The position numbers and the translations under genes are program-made. From CBDCVA01 sp965222935 [NCBI: Candidatus Latescibacterota bacterium] (GTDB lineage: Bacteria > Latescibacterota > CBDCVA01): 64,000 bases of DNA. The stretch spans positions 372,001 through 436,000 of the forward strand of contig CBDCVA010000001.1 in the NCBI GenBank assembly GCA_965222935.1, written 5' to 3'. Below, one piece after another: positions 34,103 to 43,147 of the stretch (its first letter is position 1; each line of letters opens with the position of its first letter). The notes below the pieces were generated by a model. That model was not told where the DNA came from, ran no database searches, and saw only the letters and a program-made list of their open reading frames with translations.

Positions 34103-35872
34103 ATGGCGAGTGCACAAGATAGCAGTTCGCAGAAGCGTACTGGTGACATTGTTAGAGATGAGTTATTCAGACGCAAGCTGACGATTGTTGCCGTCGTTGC
34201 CTTCATGCTCCTTGGTTCTGCGGTTACGCTCATTCAGCCACTGTTCTTCAAAATGTTGTTTGATTCTGCTATCCCTAAACAGAATACCTCGTTAGTGTGG
34301 TGGTTGTTATTGGGAATGGTCGTAAGCCCTTTGGTGGCGATCGGTATATCATATTTTCAGGGACATCTGCGTGTGCGCATTGGTGAGTCGGTCGCCCTCG
34401 CTCTAAGAAAGGCAGCATTTAACCATTTGATACATGTCAAGGTTGATGCAGTCGAAAAGATCCCTAAAGGGGGGATTGTCTATCGTATCACTCGGGATGC
34501 TGGGAAGATTGGCGAGATGTACATTGCGCATGAACTACTTCCTGTCGTTTCAAGTGCAGTCATGCTCCTTGGGACACTGGTTTTGATGTTTATGCTGAAC
34601 ATCGAGCTGGCGGTCGTTTTCAGTATCGCGTTGCCCGCGACCTATCTTGTCACCCGGTACTTGACTCAATACTCAAAGACTCTCGATAGCCATTTGAATG
34701 ACTGTAAGAAGGAAGCCGAGAGCTTTCTTTATGAGATTTTAAGTGGGTTTCGCACGATGCGCATGTTTAATGGAGAAAGTCGCGAGAAGGGGCGCTGGTC
34801 TGCCCACATGAATAAGCTCGCTCGGCTCGAGATGCGAGCTGAAGCCTTGCACGAGATCATGCTCAACTTTCCGAACGAAGTGATCAATGGTCTAGTTATT
34901 GGCATCTTGTTGGGTTATGGTGCTTTTCAGGCAATGGATGGCGAAGTTACTATTGGAAGCTTAGTGGCATTCATGGCCTATGCACCAAGAGCATACACCG
35001 CCTTGCGAGCTGTCCTGAAAACGTATGTTGGTACAAGGCGAATAGATGTTTCCGTCGACAGTTTGGACGAGCTGTTTGCTTTGCCCAGGGAGGCTGGACT
35101 CATTAGCGAGTGCAAACCCCTATCCATTGGAGAAGTGGCTCCAGACATAGAATTCTCAAATGTGTACTTTAAGCACGACCGAGGATATGGAGTGGAAGGT
35201 CTTTCTTTCACCATTCAGAGAGGCGAGTTCGTAGGTATTGTCGGTCCAAGCGGTGGAGGAAAGACCACAATCATTGACTTACTCATTCGACTGCACGATC
35301 CTGAACGCGGTAAGATCTCTGTAGAGGGAGCAGACATTCGTGAAGTATCACTTGAATCTCTTAGAGAACATATCGCCGTCGTACCTCAAGAGGTCTTTCT
35401 GTGGGACACTACACTCGCGGAGAATATCGCGTATCCAGAGAGTACCTACAAAATGGAGGATATTGTGCGAGCTGCAAGTTTATCGGAGGTACATGATTTT
35501 ATTCAAAAACAACCTGACCAGTACGAGACAATTTCAGGAGAGAGAGGCCTCGCGCTTTCAGGAGGCGAAAGACAAAGAATCGCCATGGCCCGTGCTCTAA
35601 GAAAAGCCCCCAAAATTCTCATTTTTGACGAGGCAACTTCTGCCCTTGATGCCCTCACTGAAGAAAAGATTAGGAACGCCATCGAGCGAGTAAGAATCGG
35701 CAGAACCACGATGGTCATTGCTCATCGACTATCAACTATATTGCTTGCGGATCGCGTTCTCGTAATAAGGGATGGGAACCTAATCGAAAGTGGGAGTCCT
35801 CGAGAGCTTGTAGACCGCAACGGTGTCTTTGCCAATTTGTATCGGGCCCAATCGTTGAATTTTCAAAAGTAG
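34103..35872 (+). CDS. ABC exporter (fused transmembrane and ATPase domains)
   Basis: 589 residues from ATG 34103. Six-helix exporter domain in about 20-310, then the nucleotide-binding domain: Walker A GPSGGGKTT, Q-loop VVPQEVF, signature LSGGERQR, Walker B ILIFDEATSALD, H-loop IAHRLS. MsbA/HlyB-type half transporter for lipids, peptides or drugs. The whole gene is visibly AT-rich with AT-ending codons, unlike tadA before it and dnaX after it. It lies between tRNA genes inside a conserved gene order. Likely horizontally acquired; substrate unknown. Confidence 0.93.
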   Translation: MASAQDSSSQKRTGDIVRDELFRRKLTIVAVVAFMLLGSAVTLIQPLFFKMLFDSAIPKQNTSLVWWLLLGMVVSPLVAIGISYFQGHLRVRIGESVALALRKAAFNHLIHVKVDAVEKIPKGGIVYRITRDAGKIGEMYIAHELLPVVSSAVMLLGTLVLMFMLNIELAVVFSIALPATYLVTRYLTQYSKTLDSHLNDCKKEAESFLYEILSGFRTMRMFNGESREKGRWSAHMNKLARLEMRAEALHEIMLNFPNEVINGLVIGILLGYGAFQAMDGEVTIGSLVAFMAYAPRAYTALRAVLKTYVGTRRIDVSVDSLDELFALPREAGLISECKPLSIGEVAPDIEFSNVYFKHDRGYGVEGLSFTIQRGEFVGIVGPSGGGKTTIIDLLIRLHDPERGKISVEGADIREVSLESLREHIAVVPQEVFLWDTTLAENIAYPESTYKMEDIVRAASLSEVHDFIQKQPDQYETISGERGLALSGGERQRIAMARALRKAPKILIFDEATSALDALTEEKIRNAIERVRIGRTTMVIAHRLSTILLADRVLVIRDGNLIESGSPRELVDRNGVFANLYRAQSLNFQK

Positions 35873-35929
35873 AGGCGGTACGAACCGGCGGCCCAGCCCC
35901 TGAGTCTCTGCAGCCTGAGAACCAGTGCA

Positions 35930-36113
35930 ATGGAAGATCCGGATGTACAGAGATTCACATGGCAGGAATACAAGAATGCTGGAGGCACCGAGCTTCCGAA
36001 GACCGATCCTATTTGGTCAATCGGTTTGGTTTGGGTGCACCGCAAACATAGGCAGCGCGGATTAGGAACGCGGCTTGCCCAAGCTGCAGCATCTCACTTT
36101 GATATTGGAATGC
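35930..36113 (+). pseudogene. truncated GNAT acetyltransferase remnant
   Basis: From ATG 35930 the frame reads an N-terminal piece, then WSIGLVWVHRKHRQRGLGTRL, which is the acetyl-CoA-binding motif A (R-x-x-G-x-G) of GNAT enzymes preceded by its beta strand. The rest of the fold, after ASHFD, is missing because tRNA-Ser(CGA) begins at 36114 and the stop (36125-36127) lies inside the tRNA. It appears to be a gene broken by insertion or recombination at the tRNA. Confidence 0.6.
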
Positions 36114-36202
36114 GGAGAGGTGCCTGAGTGGTTGAAAGGGGCGGTCTCGAAAACCGTTGTGGCCTTTGGTCACCGGGGGTTCGAATCCCTCCCTCTCCGC
36201 CA
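36114..36202 (+). tRNA. tRNA-Ser(CGA)
   Basis: Acceptor GGAGAGG/CCTCTCC, discriminator G, encoded CCA (36200-36202), anticodon loop CTCGAAA (CGA), long class II variable arm (TGTGGCCTTTGGTCACC region) and T-loop TTCGAAT. Abuts the truncated GNAT remnant. Confidence 0.95.
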
Positions 36203-36670
36203 TTGATTTGAGGTGTGACGCAAGTTCTTTCGGATCAGTAAGATCTGACGCTTCCCGTTTCTTGCTCTCCCGTTGCCCTTGGAATCTGAGCGCGATCCAG
36301 ACGATTGAAGCGGCCTTTCATGAGTATGCGCTGCTCGGCGGTACGCCGGATGCCGTGCACGTTCTGGTCGCCGCGGTGCGGTATTCCGCAGCCCACGTAC
36401 CACCGTGCGGGCGCAAGGACAGACCTGTCAGATCGCCAGCCGACGCCCCTGCGGCGAGCATCTCTATGAGGATCTCCAGTGTGCAACGATCAGCCTCAGT
36501 TCACGAAGAGGCGATAGCGTATCTGCGCTCTGCTTCGATCATGCAACCGCCTTCGGCGCTCCGTACGTACCAAAGGCAATTAAGCCAAAAGCTGCTCCCG
36601 CCTGGCTTGACACCTTTACGCTGGCTGCCCATCTTTCGGTCGTTCCGAAGGTGTCTCACGGACGGCCTGC
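36203..36670 (+). other. 468-bp spacer between two tRNA-Ser genes; no supported gene
   Basis: Open frames cross this stretch, but none has recognisable motifs, a ribosome-binding site or consistent codon use, and the longest run into the flanking tRNAs. It is bounded by near-identical tRNA-Ser 3' halves (GGTTCGAATCCCT...CTCTCCGCCA), so deletion or insertion by tRNA-tRNA recombination is plausible. Confidence 0.5.
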
Positions 36671-36763
36671 GGAGAGATGTCCGAGAGGCCGAAGGAGCAC
36701 GCTTGGAAAGCGTGTGAGGGGTTTATAGCTCCTCCGAGGGTTCGAATCCCTCTCTCTCCGCCA
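36671..36763 (+). tRNA. tRNA-Ser(GGA)
   Basis: Acceptor GGAGAGA/TCTCTCC, discriminator G, encoded CCA (36761-36763), anticodon stem CACGC/GCGTG with loop TTGGAAA (GGA), long variable arm (TAGCTCCTCCGAGG region) and T-loop TTCGAAT. Confidence 0.95.
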
Positions 36764-36872
36764 TCAGCCGCGTTGGCGTACGTGATACCTGCATCGGCGA
36801 CCGCGCTGTGGGGAGAGCGAGGCGCGGGAACCCTTGGACGCTGCCGGTCGTGAGAATGGGGAAAATTGGGGT

Positions 36873-36948
36873 GGGGCAGTAGCTCAGTTGGGAGAGCGCA
36901 TCCCTCGCACGGATGAGGCCGGCGGTTCGACTCCGCTCTGCTCCACCA
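36873..36948 (+). tRNA. tRNA-Ala(CGC)
   Basis: Acceptor GGGGCAG/CTGCTCC, D-arm GCTCAGTTGGGAGAGC, anticodon stem CATCC/GGATG with loop CTCGCAC (CGC), T-loop TTCGACT, discriminator A and encoded CCA (36946-36948). Confidence 0.94.
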
Positions 36949-37162
36949 GACGTAGTTTCGTGTAGAGATCGGCGCTAATGGGGACGCTTGGAAGGCGCTC
37001 TCCAAGCGCCGATTGTGCGTTCATTCACGGCTGGAGGGAATGACGGCTGTGCTAAGCGGGGAGGTAGCGGTGCCCTGTCACCCGCAATCCGCTATAGCGG
37101 GGCCGAACTCCCAGCCCGAGGTCATCGAGGTGCACGACGTGCCACGCGATCCCGAGCGTCGA

Positions 37163-37262
37163 GGGTCAGGTCCCGCGCAACGTTCGCCCGCTGAACCCCG
37201 TCAGGCCCGGAAGGGAGCAGCGGCAAGCGGAATCGTGCGTGTGCCGCGGGGGCACCTGGCCG
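37163..37262 (+). ncRNA. ffs: signal recognition particle RNA (small bacterial type)
   Basis: The invariant SRP domain IV core is present: GTCAGG, CCCGGAAGGG tetraloop region, AGCAGCGGCA, preceded by CTGAACCCC (about 37190-37225). Outer stems pair GGTCAGGT (37164-37171) with ACCTGGCC (37254-37261) and CCCGCG with CGCGGG, giving a ~100-nt hairpin. It binds Ffh for co-translational targeting. Its position just upstream of dnaX matches the order in Bacillus and others. Exact 5' and 3' ends are estimated from base pairing. Confidence 0.92.
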
Positions 37263-37332
37263 GAGTTCGTGGACGCGCGGGCAACGTGCGCCAAGGGATC
37301 GGAGGCGGGTGCACGGCCGTCGGCCACCAGTC

Positions 37333-39000
37333 ATGAGCTTCGTCGTCACGGCGCGCAAGTGGCGGCCGGTGAACTTCGCCGAAGTTGTCGGCCAGGACCA
37401 CGTCATCCAGACCCTGACCAACGCGCTGAGCTCGGGGCGCGTCGCCCACGCGCTGCTCTTCTGCGGGCCACGGGGCGTTGGGAAGACGACCGTCGCTCGC
37501 ATCCTGGCGCGCGCGCTCAACTGCGAGGTGGGCCCAACGCCCGAGCCCTGCGGGGAATGCTCCGCTTGCCGCGAGGCGCGGAGCGGCGGCGGGCTCGACA
37601 TCATCGAGATGGACGCGGCATCGCACCGCCGCGTCGAGGACGTGCGGCAATTGCGCGAGAGCGTTCGGCTGGCGCCGACGCGGGGGCGCTCGAAGGTCTA
37701 CATCATCGACGAGGTCCACATGTTGACCTCCGAAGCCTTCAACACGTTACTCAAGACACTCGAGGAGCCTCCATCCGGCGTGGTCTTCATCTTAGCGACA
37801 ACCGATTCGCAAAAGGTGCCCAGCACAATCATCTCGCGTTGCCAGCGCTTCGACTTCCGGCTCATTCCGGAGTCGCTCATGGTCGAACAGCTAGCCCGGA
37901 TTTCGGTCCAGGAGGGTATTGAGGCCGAACCGGAAGCGCTCGCGGTCGTGGCGCAGGAGGCGCAGGGCGCCCTGCGCGATGCCCAGTGCCTGTTCGATCA
38001 GGTCGTCGCCTTCAGCGGGGGTAGATTGACATCGGGAGTCGTCCACGAGGTGCTTGGCCTGGCTGACGATGCGTGGTACCAGGCGTTGATCGGTGCCATC
38101 GCCGGGAGGGATGTGGCTAGGGTGCTGCGCCTTGCCCACGACGCTATCGCCGCGGGCAAGGATATCCCCGAGCTGATCGTCGGGCTCGTGCGGCGCCTGC
38201 GCGACGTGCTCGTGGCTCGGGCGCTGGACGCCGAGGACGGTGGCGCTTCCATCGATGGGGCCTGGGTCGAGGTGGCTGCGCCGCTGAGCGATGGCGATCT
38301 CTTGCGAATGCTCCGCATCGTGGGTGAGCTGGAGTTTGCGCTTGCACGCAGCTCCGACCCGCGTCTGGCGCTGGAAGTGGCTCTGGTGCGCTTGGCGCGG
38401 CTCGATCGGACTGTGGACCTAGAGGCGCTTCTGGCGGCTCTGGAGGGTTCGCCGGTTCCTGAGACGGCGGCAAGTGCCCCAAAGTCGGCGCCTCCGGCTC
38501 CTGTGGTGACGGCGGACACAAGCGTGTCGCCGCCGAAGCGTCGTCGTCCAGCGACTCCGGGGGACGCGGGTGCGGCGGAGCCGAGTTCGCATCGTCCTCC
38601 CGTTGAGCCGGGTTCCGTGCCCCAATGGTGGGAAAAGTTCTTGGAAGCGCTGCGCGGGAAGGATCGTAGGTTGTGGAGCGCTCTGGAAGACCGCCTCGTC
38701 TTTCTAGGCGAGAGCGACGAGGCGGTCCGGCTGGGGGTGCCCGAGCGCGGTGCCAGTACTCATAAGCGGGCCGTCGAGGAGAAGCGAAAGTGGCTGGAGG
38801 ATTTGTTGTTTGAACATCACGGCGAGCGGCTGCGTCTGGAGCTAGTGCCGCTCGCGAAGGCTCCAAAGGAACCTGGGGCAAGCCCCTCGAACAGTGACCC
38901 TTTCATGGTACGCTTCGACGGCGCGGTGCCCGCGATCGAGAAGGTGCTGGAGGCACTGGGGGCCGAGGTGGCCGAGCCGCCGCTCGGTTCATTGCGGTGA
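37333..39000 (+). CDS. dnaX: DNA polymerase III subunits gamma/tau
   Basis: 555 residues from ATG 37333; a GTG at 37309 would add 8. AAA+ clamp-loader core: Walker A GPRGVGKTT, a zinc module with four Cys (NC...PCGECSAC), Walker B YIIDEVHML, sensor 1 FILATTDSQKVPSTI, and SRCQRFDF containing the Arg finger. A proline/alanine-rich linker (about 370-430) leads to a tau-like C-terminal region. It loads the sliding clamp and organises the replisome. First gene of dnaX-ebfC-recR. Confidence 0.95.
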   Translation: MSFVVTARKWRPVNFAEVVGQDHVIQTLTNALSSGRVAHALLFCGPRGVGKTTVARILARALNCEVGPTPEPCGECSACREARSGGGLDIIEMDAASHRRVEDVRQLRESVRLAPTRGRSKVYIIDEVHMLTSEAFNTLLKTLEEPPSGVVFILATTDSQKVPSTIISRCQRFDFRLIPESLMVEQLARISVQEGIEAEPEALAVVAQEAQGALRDAQCLFDQVVAFSGGRLTSGVVHEVLGLADDAWYQALIGAIAGRDVARVLRLAHDAIAAGKDIPELIVGLVRRLRDVLVARALDAEDGGASIDGAWVEVAAPLSDGDLLRMLRIVGELEFALARSSDPRLALEVALVRLARLDRTVDLEALLAALEGSPVPETAASAPKSAPPAPVVTADTSVSPPKRRRPATPGDAGAAEPSSHRPPVEPGSVPQWWEKFLEALRGKDRRLWSALEDRLVFLGESDEAVRLGVPERGASTHKRAVEEKRKWLEDLLFEHHGERLRLELVPLAKAPKEPGASPSNSDPFMVRFDGAVPAIEKVLEALGAEVAEPPLGSLR

Positions 39001-39019
39001 GCGATAGGAGACGAGGCCG

Positions 39020-39361
39020 ATGGCGAAGAACATGGCGCAAGCGCTGAAGCAGATGCAGAAGGTCCAGGCTGAGCTCGCCAGGGTCCAGGAGGAGTTGGAG
39101 CGGAAGACGGTGGAAGGGTCGAGTGGCGGGGGCATGGTGACCGTCGTCGCCAACGGCAAACAGGAGATCGTGAAGATCGAGATCGACCCGGAGGTGGTGG
39201 ACCCGCAGGAGGTCGAGCTCTTGGAGGACCTGATCCTGGCGGCGGTGAGCCAGGCGCGAGAGCGGGCGCAGGAGCTAGCCGAACAGGAGATGTCACGCGT
39301 GGCAGGAAGCTTCCTGCCGCAGATGGGGGCCAACTTTAAGATCCCGGGCTTAGGGTTGTAA
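39020..39361 (+). CDS. YbaB/EbfC nucleoid-associated protein
   Basis: 113 residues, full length for the family. A helical N-terminus rich in Gln/Glu (QALKQMQKVQAEL), a central EGSSGGGMVTVVANGKQEI beta segment, and a C-terminal LLEDLILAAVSQA helix. Homodimeric DNA-binding protein, conserved between dnaX and recR. GGAG Shine-Dalgarno 10 nt before ATG 39020. Confidence 0.95.
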   Translation: MAKNMAQALKQMQKVQAELARVQEELERKTVEGSSGGGMVTVVANGKQEIVKIEIDPEVVDPQEVELLEDLILAAVSQARERAQELAEQEMSRVAGSFLPQMGANFKIPGLGL

Positions 39362-39366
39362 GGGCG

Positions 39367-39966
39367 ATGAGCGGCGCGCCGCCCGCTGTGGAGCGGCTGG
39401 TCAAGGGGTTTGCGCGATTGCCGGGAATCGGGCGCAAGACATCGCAGCGGCTCGTTTTCCACCTGCTCAGGGTTCCACGCGAGCAGGCAGTGGAGCTGGC
39501 GGATGCTCTGGTTGCGCTCAAGGACGCCGTGGGTTATTGTTCGCGGTGCTTTCACTTCGCCGAGGAGGCTGTGTGCGCGATCTGTAGCGATCCCAGGCGA
39601 GATCCCGGAGTGATCTGCGTGGTGGAGGAACCCCAGGATGTCCTGGCACTTGAGCGAGCTGGGGGCTATCGCGGCGTTTACCACGTCCTCGGCGGGACCC
39701 TCTCCCCACTCGATGGCATCGGGCCGGAGGACTTGCGGATTGCCGAGTTGGAGGCCCGGCTCGAAGCCGGTGCCCACGAGGCCATCCTAGCGCTCAACCC
39801 CAATGTCGAGGGGGAGGCGCTCGCTAATTACCTGGCGGACCGGCTGCGTCCCGCGGGGATGACGATCTCGCGGATCGCACGCGGTGTGCCCGTTGGTAGC
39901 GATTTGGAGTTGGCGGATCAACTGACGCTCGCGCGTGCGCTGGAAGGCCGACAACGCCTGAACTAG
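39367..39966 (+). CDS. recR: recombination protein RecR
   Basis: 199 residues. N-terminal helix-hairpin-helix (RLPGIGRKTSQRL), zinc finger CSRCFHFAEEAVCAIC, Toprim domain start VICVVEEPQDVLALER, and C-terminal Walker-B-like region with RIARGVPVGSDLE. Works with RecO (and RecF) to load RecA at gaps. 5 nt after ebfC, one operon. Confidence 0.96.
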   Translation: MSGAPPAVERLVKGFARLPGIGRKTSQRLVFHLLRVPREQAVELADALVALKDAVGYCSRCFHFAEEAVCAICSDPRRDPGVICVVEEPQDVLALERAGGYRGVYHVLGGTLSPLDGIGPEDLRIAELEARLEAGAHEAILALNPNVEGEALANYLADRLRPAGMTISRIARGVPVGSDLELADQLTLARALEGRQRLN

Positions 39967-39974
39967 AGGGCCGG

Positions 39975-40709
39975 ATGATACCTCGTCTGCTCATCCCCAC
40001 CGTGCTGCTGCCGTTCACATACGGCCGGAGGGCGGTTCGTGCTAGCTCCAAGGTGGTTTCCCTGCGGTTCTGGCAGTCGAACTTGCCCAACTCCTTGAGC
40101 ATTCTACGCATCGTTGGCGCCCCCATATTTTTGTGGCTGCTGCTTGCTGAGGCCGGGCATTACCGCGCATGGGCTCCGTTCGTGTTCGGGGCCGCGTGCC
40201 TGACCGATCTGGCGGATGGGTACCTGGCGCGGCGTATGGGTGGTGGGTCTCTGGTGGGGCGGTTCCTCGATCCTCTGGCTGACAAGATTCTCGTGGCGGC
40301 GGCGTTACTCGGGTTCGTCCATCTGGGACTAGTGAGCATCTGGCCCGTTGCCGTCATGATGGCCCGCGATGTTTCCGTGACGGGACTACGGATGAAGGCG
40401 CTTCTTGATGGCCGCGAGATCATGACCTCACGCTTCGCCAAGTGGAAGACGGCGGTGCAACTCATCGTAGTGAGCGGCCTCAGTGTTGTATGCAGCGTGA
40501 GCGAAGGTGCGCGCGCTGGCCAGGTCCCGTGGGTGTGGTGGACGGCCAACGCCTTCGTGAGTGTTACAGCGTTGTTAGCCGTCGTTGCGGGGGCACTCTA
40601 TTTCGTTCGTTGGGCGCGACGCAGTTCGGCTTCGGAGGCGGAGCAGGGCAAGGTCGTGCGCTTGGACGGGATCGTCGGTGATGATGTCGAGCGGGCCCGC
40701 GCAGCCTGA
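39975..40709 (+). CDS. pgsA: CDP-diacylglycerol--glycerol-3-phosphate 3-phosphatidyltransferase
   Basis: 244 residues, multi-pass membrane protein. The CDP-alcohol phosphotransferase motif is visible as LADGYLARR followed by GRFLDPLADK (DGxxAR...GxxxDxxxD). Makes phosphatidylglycerol phosphate. ATG 39975 gives about 30 more N-terminal residues than usual before NLPNSLSILRI; a later GTG near 40050 could be the true start. Overlaps pgpA, which acts on its product. Confidence 0.9.
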   Translation: MIPRLLIPTVLLPFTYGRRAVRASSKVVSLRFWQSNLPNSLSILRIVGAPIFLWLLLAEAGHYRAWAPFVFGAACLTDLADGYLARRMGGGSLVGRFLDPLADKILVAAALLGFVHLGLVSIWPVAVMMARDVSVTGLRMKALLDGREIMTSRFAKWKTAVQLIVVSGLSVVCSVSEGARAGQVPWVWWTANAFVSVTALLAVVAGALYFVRWARRSSASEAEQGKVVRLDGIVGDDVERARAA

Positions 40710-41193
40710 GGACGCCGGCAGGTGCTCCGGGGTGCGATGGGCGGTGCGCCTGCTCGCCAGCGGCGGGTTCGTCGGGCATGTGCCTGGCGCACCGGGGACC
40801 GCGGGTTCGGCTCTGGCCCTGGCGCTCTGGTGGGTCATTCCTGGCCTGAGTGGGTTGCCCCTAGCGGCTCTGGTGCTAGTTCTCGTGGTGATCGGCGTCC
40901 CGGTTAGCACCGCGGCGGAAGATCACTATGGCCGCGATGGACGTCCCATCGTGATCGACGAGATCGCGGGGTTCTTCGTGAGCGTCCTGGCTCTGCCGAA
41001 GACGTGGGAGACCGCGTTGGCGAGCTTCTTTTTGTTTCGGCTGTTGGACGTCCTCAAGCCTTTCCCCGCTGGGCGGTCGCAGATGCTCCGGGGCGGTTGG
41101 GGTGTTGTGGCCGATGATGTGATCGTCGGTGTCTACACCAACGCTCTCGTGCGAGGTGGGCACTGGGGCCTCGCGGGGCTCGCTGCCTGCTGA
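40681..41193 (+). CDS. pgpA: phosphatidylglycerophosphatase A
   Basis: 170 residues from the ATGATG at 40681, inside the end of pgsA. PgpA motifs: GHVPGAPGTAGS, IVIDEIAGFF, FRLLDVLKPFP and ADDVIVGVYTN, with several hydrophobic helices. Dephosphorylates phosphatidylglycerol phosphate, completing the step that follows PgsA; the overlap supports co-translation. Confidence 0.93.
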   Translation: MMSSGPAQPEDAGRCSGVRWAVRLLASGGFVGHVPGAPGTAGSALALALWWVIPGLSGLPLAALVLVLVVIGVPVSTAAEDHYGRDGRPIVIDEIAGFFVSVLALPKTWETALASFFLFRLLDVLKPFPAGRSQMLRGGWGVVADDVIVGVYTNALVRGGHWGLAGLAAC

Positions 41194-41205
41194 ATAGAGA
41201 GCGAC

Positions 41206-42486
41206 GTGTCCCTGACTGCCGAAAATATCGCCATCGGTGACGAGCTCCTCTATGGCCAGGTGGTGAATACCAACGCGGTTTTTATCGGCCAGCGCCTGGC
41301 GGAGGCTGGCGTCGAGCTCCAGTGGACGACCGTCGTCGGTGACGACCCTGACCGCATCGGCCAAGCCCTCCGGACGGCGCTTGGGCGGGTGGATGTGGTG
41401 GTTGCCACCGGGGGCTTGGGCCCCACGCATGACGACCGGACTATCGAGGCCTATGCCGGTCTTGTCGATCGCCCGCTCGTCGAGAACGAACGCGCCCTGG
41501 AGAACATCCGCCGTATCTTTAGTGGCCGGGGCCTGGCGATGAGCCCCGCCAATCGAAAGCAGGCCCTGGTGCCTGAAGGTGCCACAGTTCTGGACAATCC
41601 CCTCGGCACCGCACCGGGGGTCTTGGACGATCCCGAAGGAAAGCAGGTTTTCTTCCTGCCGGGCGTGCCTCACGAGATGGAAAACCTCCTAGAGACGGAG
41701 GTACTTCCGCGGCTGCGCGAGCGCGCGGCGGGCGGCGCCATCGTCCACCGTTACGTGTGCACGACGGGGATCGGTGAGTCGTCGCTGTTCGAACTGATCA
41801 AGGATGTGGACGGACTCGTTCACGTCGCGTCGTTACCCCGTAGGAGCGGCGTCGACCTGCGGGTGACGGTTACTGGAAACGATGCCTCCACCGCTACGGC
41901 TCGGGCGGATCAGATTGCCGCAGCGCTCGAGGCTCGCGCCGCGGAGTACGTCTGGGGGCGCGACGATCGTACCTTGCCCGAAGTGGTGAACGCCATGCTG
42001 CGCGAGCGTGGCCTTTCGTTGGCACTCGCCGAATCGTGCACGGGCGGGCTCATCGCGGAGCAGGTGACATCGGTCCCGGGCAGTTCGGACATCTTCGAGC
42101 GCGGCTATGTCGTCTACAGCAACCGGGCCAAGGTCGAGGAGTTGGGCGTGCCCGACGCGATGCTCGCTGAGGAGGGAGCAGTGAGCGACCCTGCTGCGCG
42201 GGCGATGGCTGAGGGCGCCCAAAGGGAATCCGGCGCCGATGTGGGGCTGGCTGTGACTGGCGTCGCGGGGCCGGGTGGTGGCAGCGAGGAAAGACCGGTC
42301 GGCACCGTGTACGTGGCCGTCGCCAGCGCGCGCGAAACGGCCTCCGGACAGCATCGGCTGTTTGGGACTCGGCGCGTTATCCAGGAGCGGGCTGCGGCTT
42401 CCGCTTTGCACCTGTTGAGGGCGCACTTGGAGGAGATCCCTGTCGCTGTGACTGGGCTCGGGGCCGAGGCGCCCCATGTCGCGTAG
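41206..42486 (+). CDS. cinA: CinA family protein (nicotinamide-nucleotide amidohydrolase / ADP-ribose PPase-type)
   Basis: 426 residues, both domains present. The N-terminal MoaB-like COG1058 domain has IGDELLYGQVVNTN, the VVATGGLGPTHDD loop and FFLPGVPHEM. The C-terminal PncC-type amidohydrolase domain begins LALAESCTGGLIAE with the catalytic Ser, and has AVTGVAGPGGG. Recycles NAD by-products. GTG start at 41206. Gene order cinA-thpR-recA is widely conserved. Confidence 0.95.
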   Translation: MSLTAENIAIGDELLYGQVVNTNAVFIGQRLAEAGVELQWTTVVGDDPDRIGQALRTALGRVDVVVATGGLGPTHDDRTIEAYAGLVDRPLVENERALENIRRIFSGRGLAMSPANRKQALVPEGATVLDNPLGTAPGVLDDPEGKQVFFLPGVPHEMENLLETEVLPRLRERAAGGAIVHRYVCTTGIGESSLFELIKDVDGLVHVASLPRRSGVDLRVTVTGNDASTATARADQIAAALEARAAEYVWGRDDRTLPEVVNAMLRERGLSLALAESCTGGLIAEQVTSVPGSSDIFERGYVVYSNRAKVEELGVPDAMLAEEGAVSDPAARAMAEGAQRESGADVGLAVTGVAGPGGGSEERPVGTVYVAVASARETASGQHRLFGTRRVIQERAAASALHLLRAHLEEIPVAVTGLGAEAPHVA

Positions 42487-43147
42487 CGGGGACCAAAGCG
42501 AAAGCGTCCGAGCTTTCGTCCGCGCCGAGATGGGGCCTGACGTGCCCGACGCTTTCGAGCGCCTGCTCGGCGAATTGCGCGAACGCTTTCCTCGCGCACG
42601 TTGGGTTCGACCCGAGAACGTCCATGCTACGCTGGCGTTCCTGGGCGATACCTCGCGCGAGCGGATTCCCGATGCACTGGACGCTCTGGCCAAAGCTGTG
42701 GCCGACCACTCGGCATTCGGCGTGCGCCTGTCGGGATTGGGTGCTTTCCCGTCGGCGGGAAGGCCGCGTATCTTGTGGCTCGGACTGACTGAGGGCGCAG
42801 AGCGTCTTGCAGCGCTCCAGATGTCGATTATGCAGGCTCTCTCTCGTGCCGGATTTCGGAGCGAAGAGAAGCCTTTCGTACCGCACCTGACGCTGGCGCG
42901 CGTGCGCGATCCGCGTGACGCCCGGGGCTGGGAGGCGGCTGCGGCTGAGGTCCGCGCGGACCTTGGGCCAGCCTGGGTGAGCGGCGTGGGCTTGATGGAG
43001 AGCGAGTTGCGCCGTGAGGGTGCCCGCTACATGCTGGTCGGCGAGCGCCCATTGCGCGATGCCCAGAGGGCGCTTACGACACGACGGTCGCTGGTGCCTG
43101 ACGAAGGTAGCCGGGTGGTTCCCCGACGGGGGGAGAGTTATGCCTAG
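42476..43147 (+). CDS. thpR: RNA 2',3'-cyclic phosphodiesterase (LigT/ThpR)
   Basis: 223 residues with the two HxTx motifs of the 2H phosphoesterases, HATLAF near residue 50 and HLTLAR near 137. [11 protein letters not shown] is typical of ThpR. Hydrolyses 2',3'-cyclic phosphodiester ends of RNA or cyclic nucleotides. Overlaps the cinA end by 11 nt and the recA start by 8 nt. Confidence 0.92.
   Translation: MSRSGDQSESVRAFVRAEMGPDVPDAFERLLGELRERFPRARWVRPENVHATLAFLGDTSRERIPDALDALAKAVADHSAFGVRLSGLGAFPSAGRPRILWLGLTEGAERLAALQMSIMQALSRAGFRSEEKPFVPHLTLARVRDPRDARGWEAAAAEVRADLGPAWVSGVGLMESELRREGARYMLVGERPLRDAQRALTTRRSLVPDEGSRVVPRRGESYA

Noticed and set aside
36157-36717. 186-codon plus-strand open frame across the tRNA-Ser spacer
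   Set aside because: It runs through both tRNA-Ser genes, lacks motifs and is most likely non-coding.
36988-37336. Open frames over the SRP RNA region
   Set aside because: The SRP RNA core is unmistakable; the frames are by-products of GC-rich sequence.
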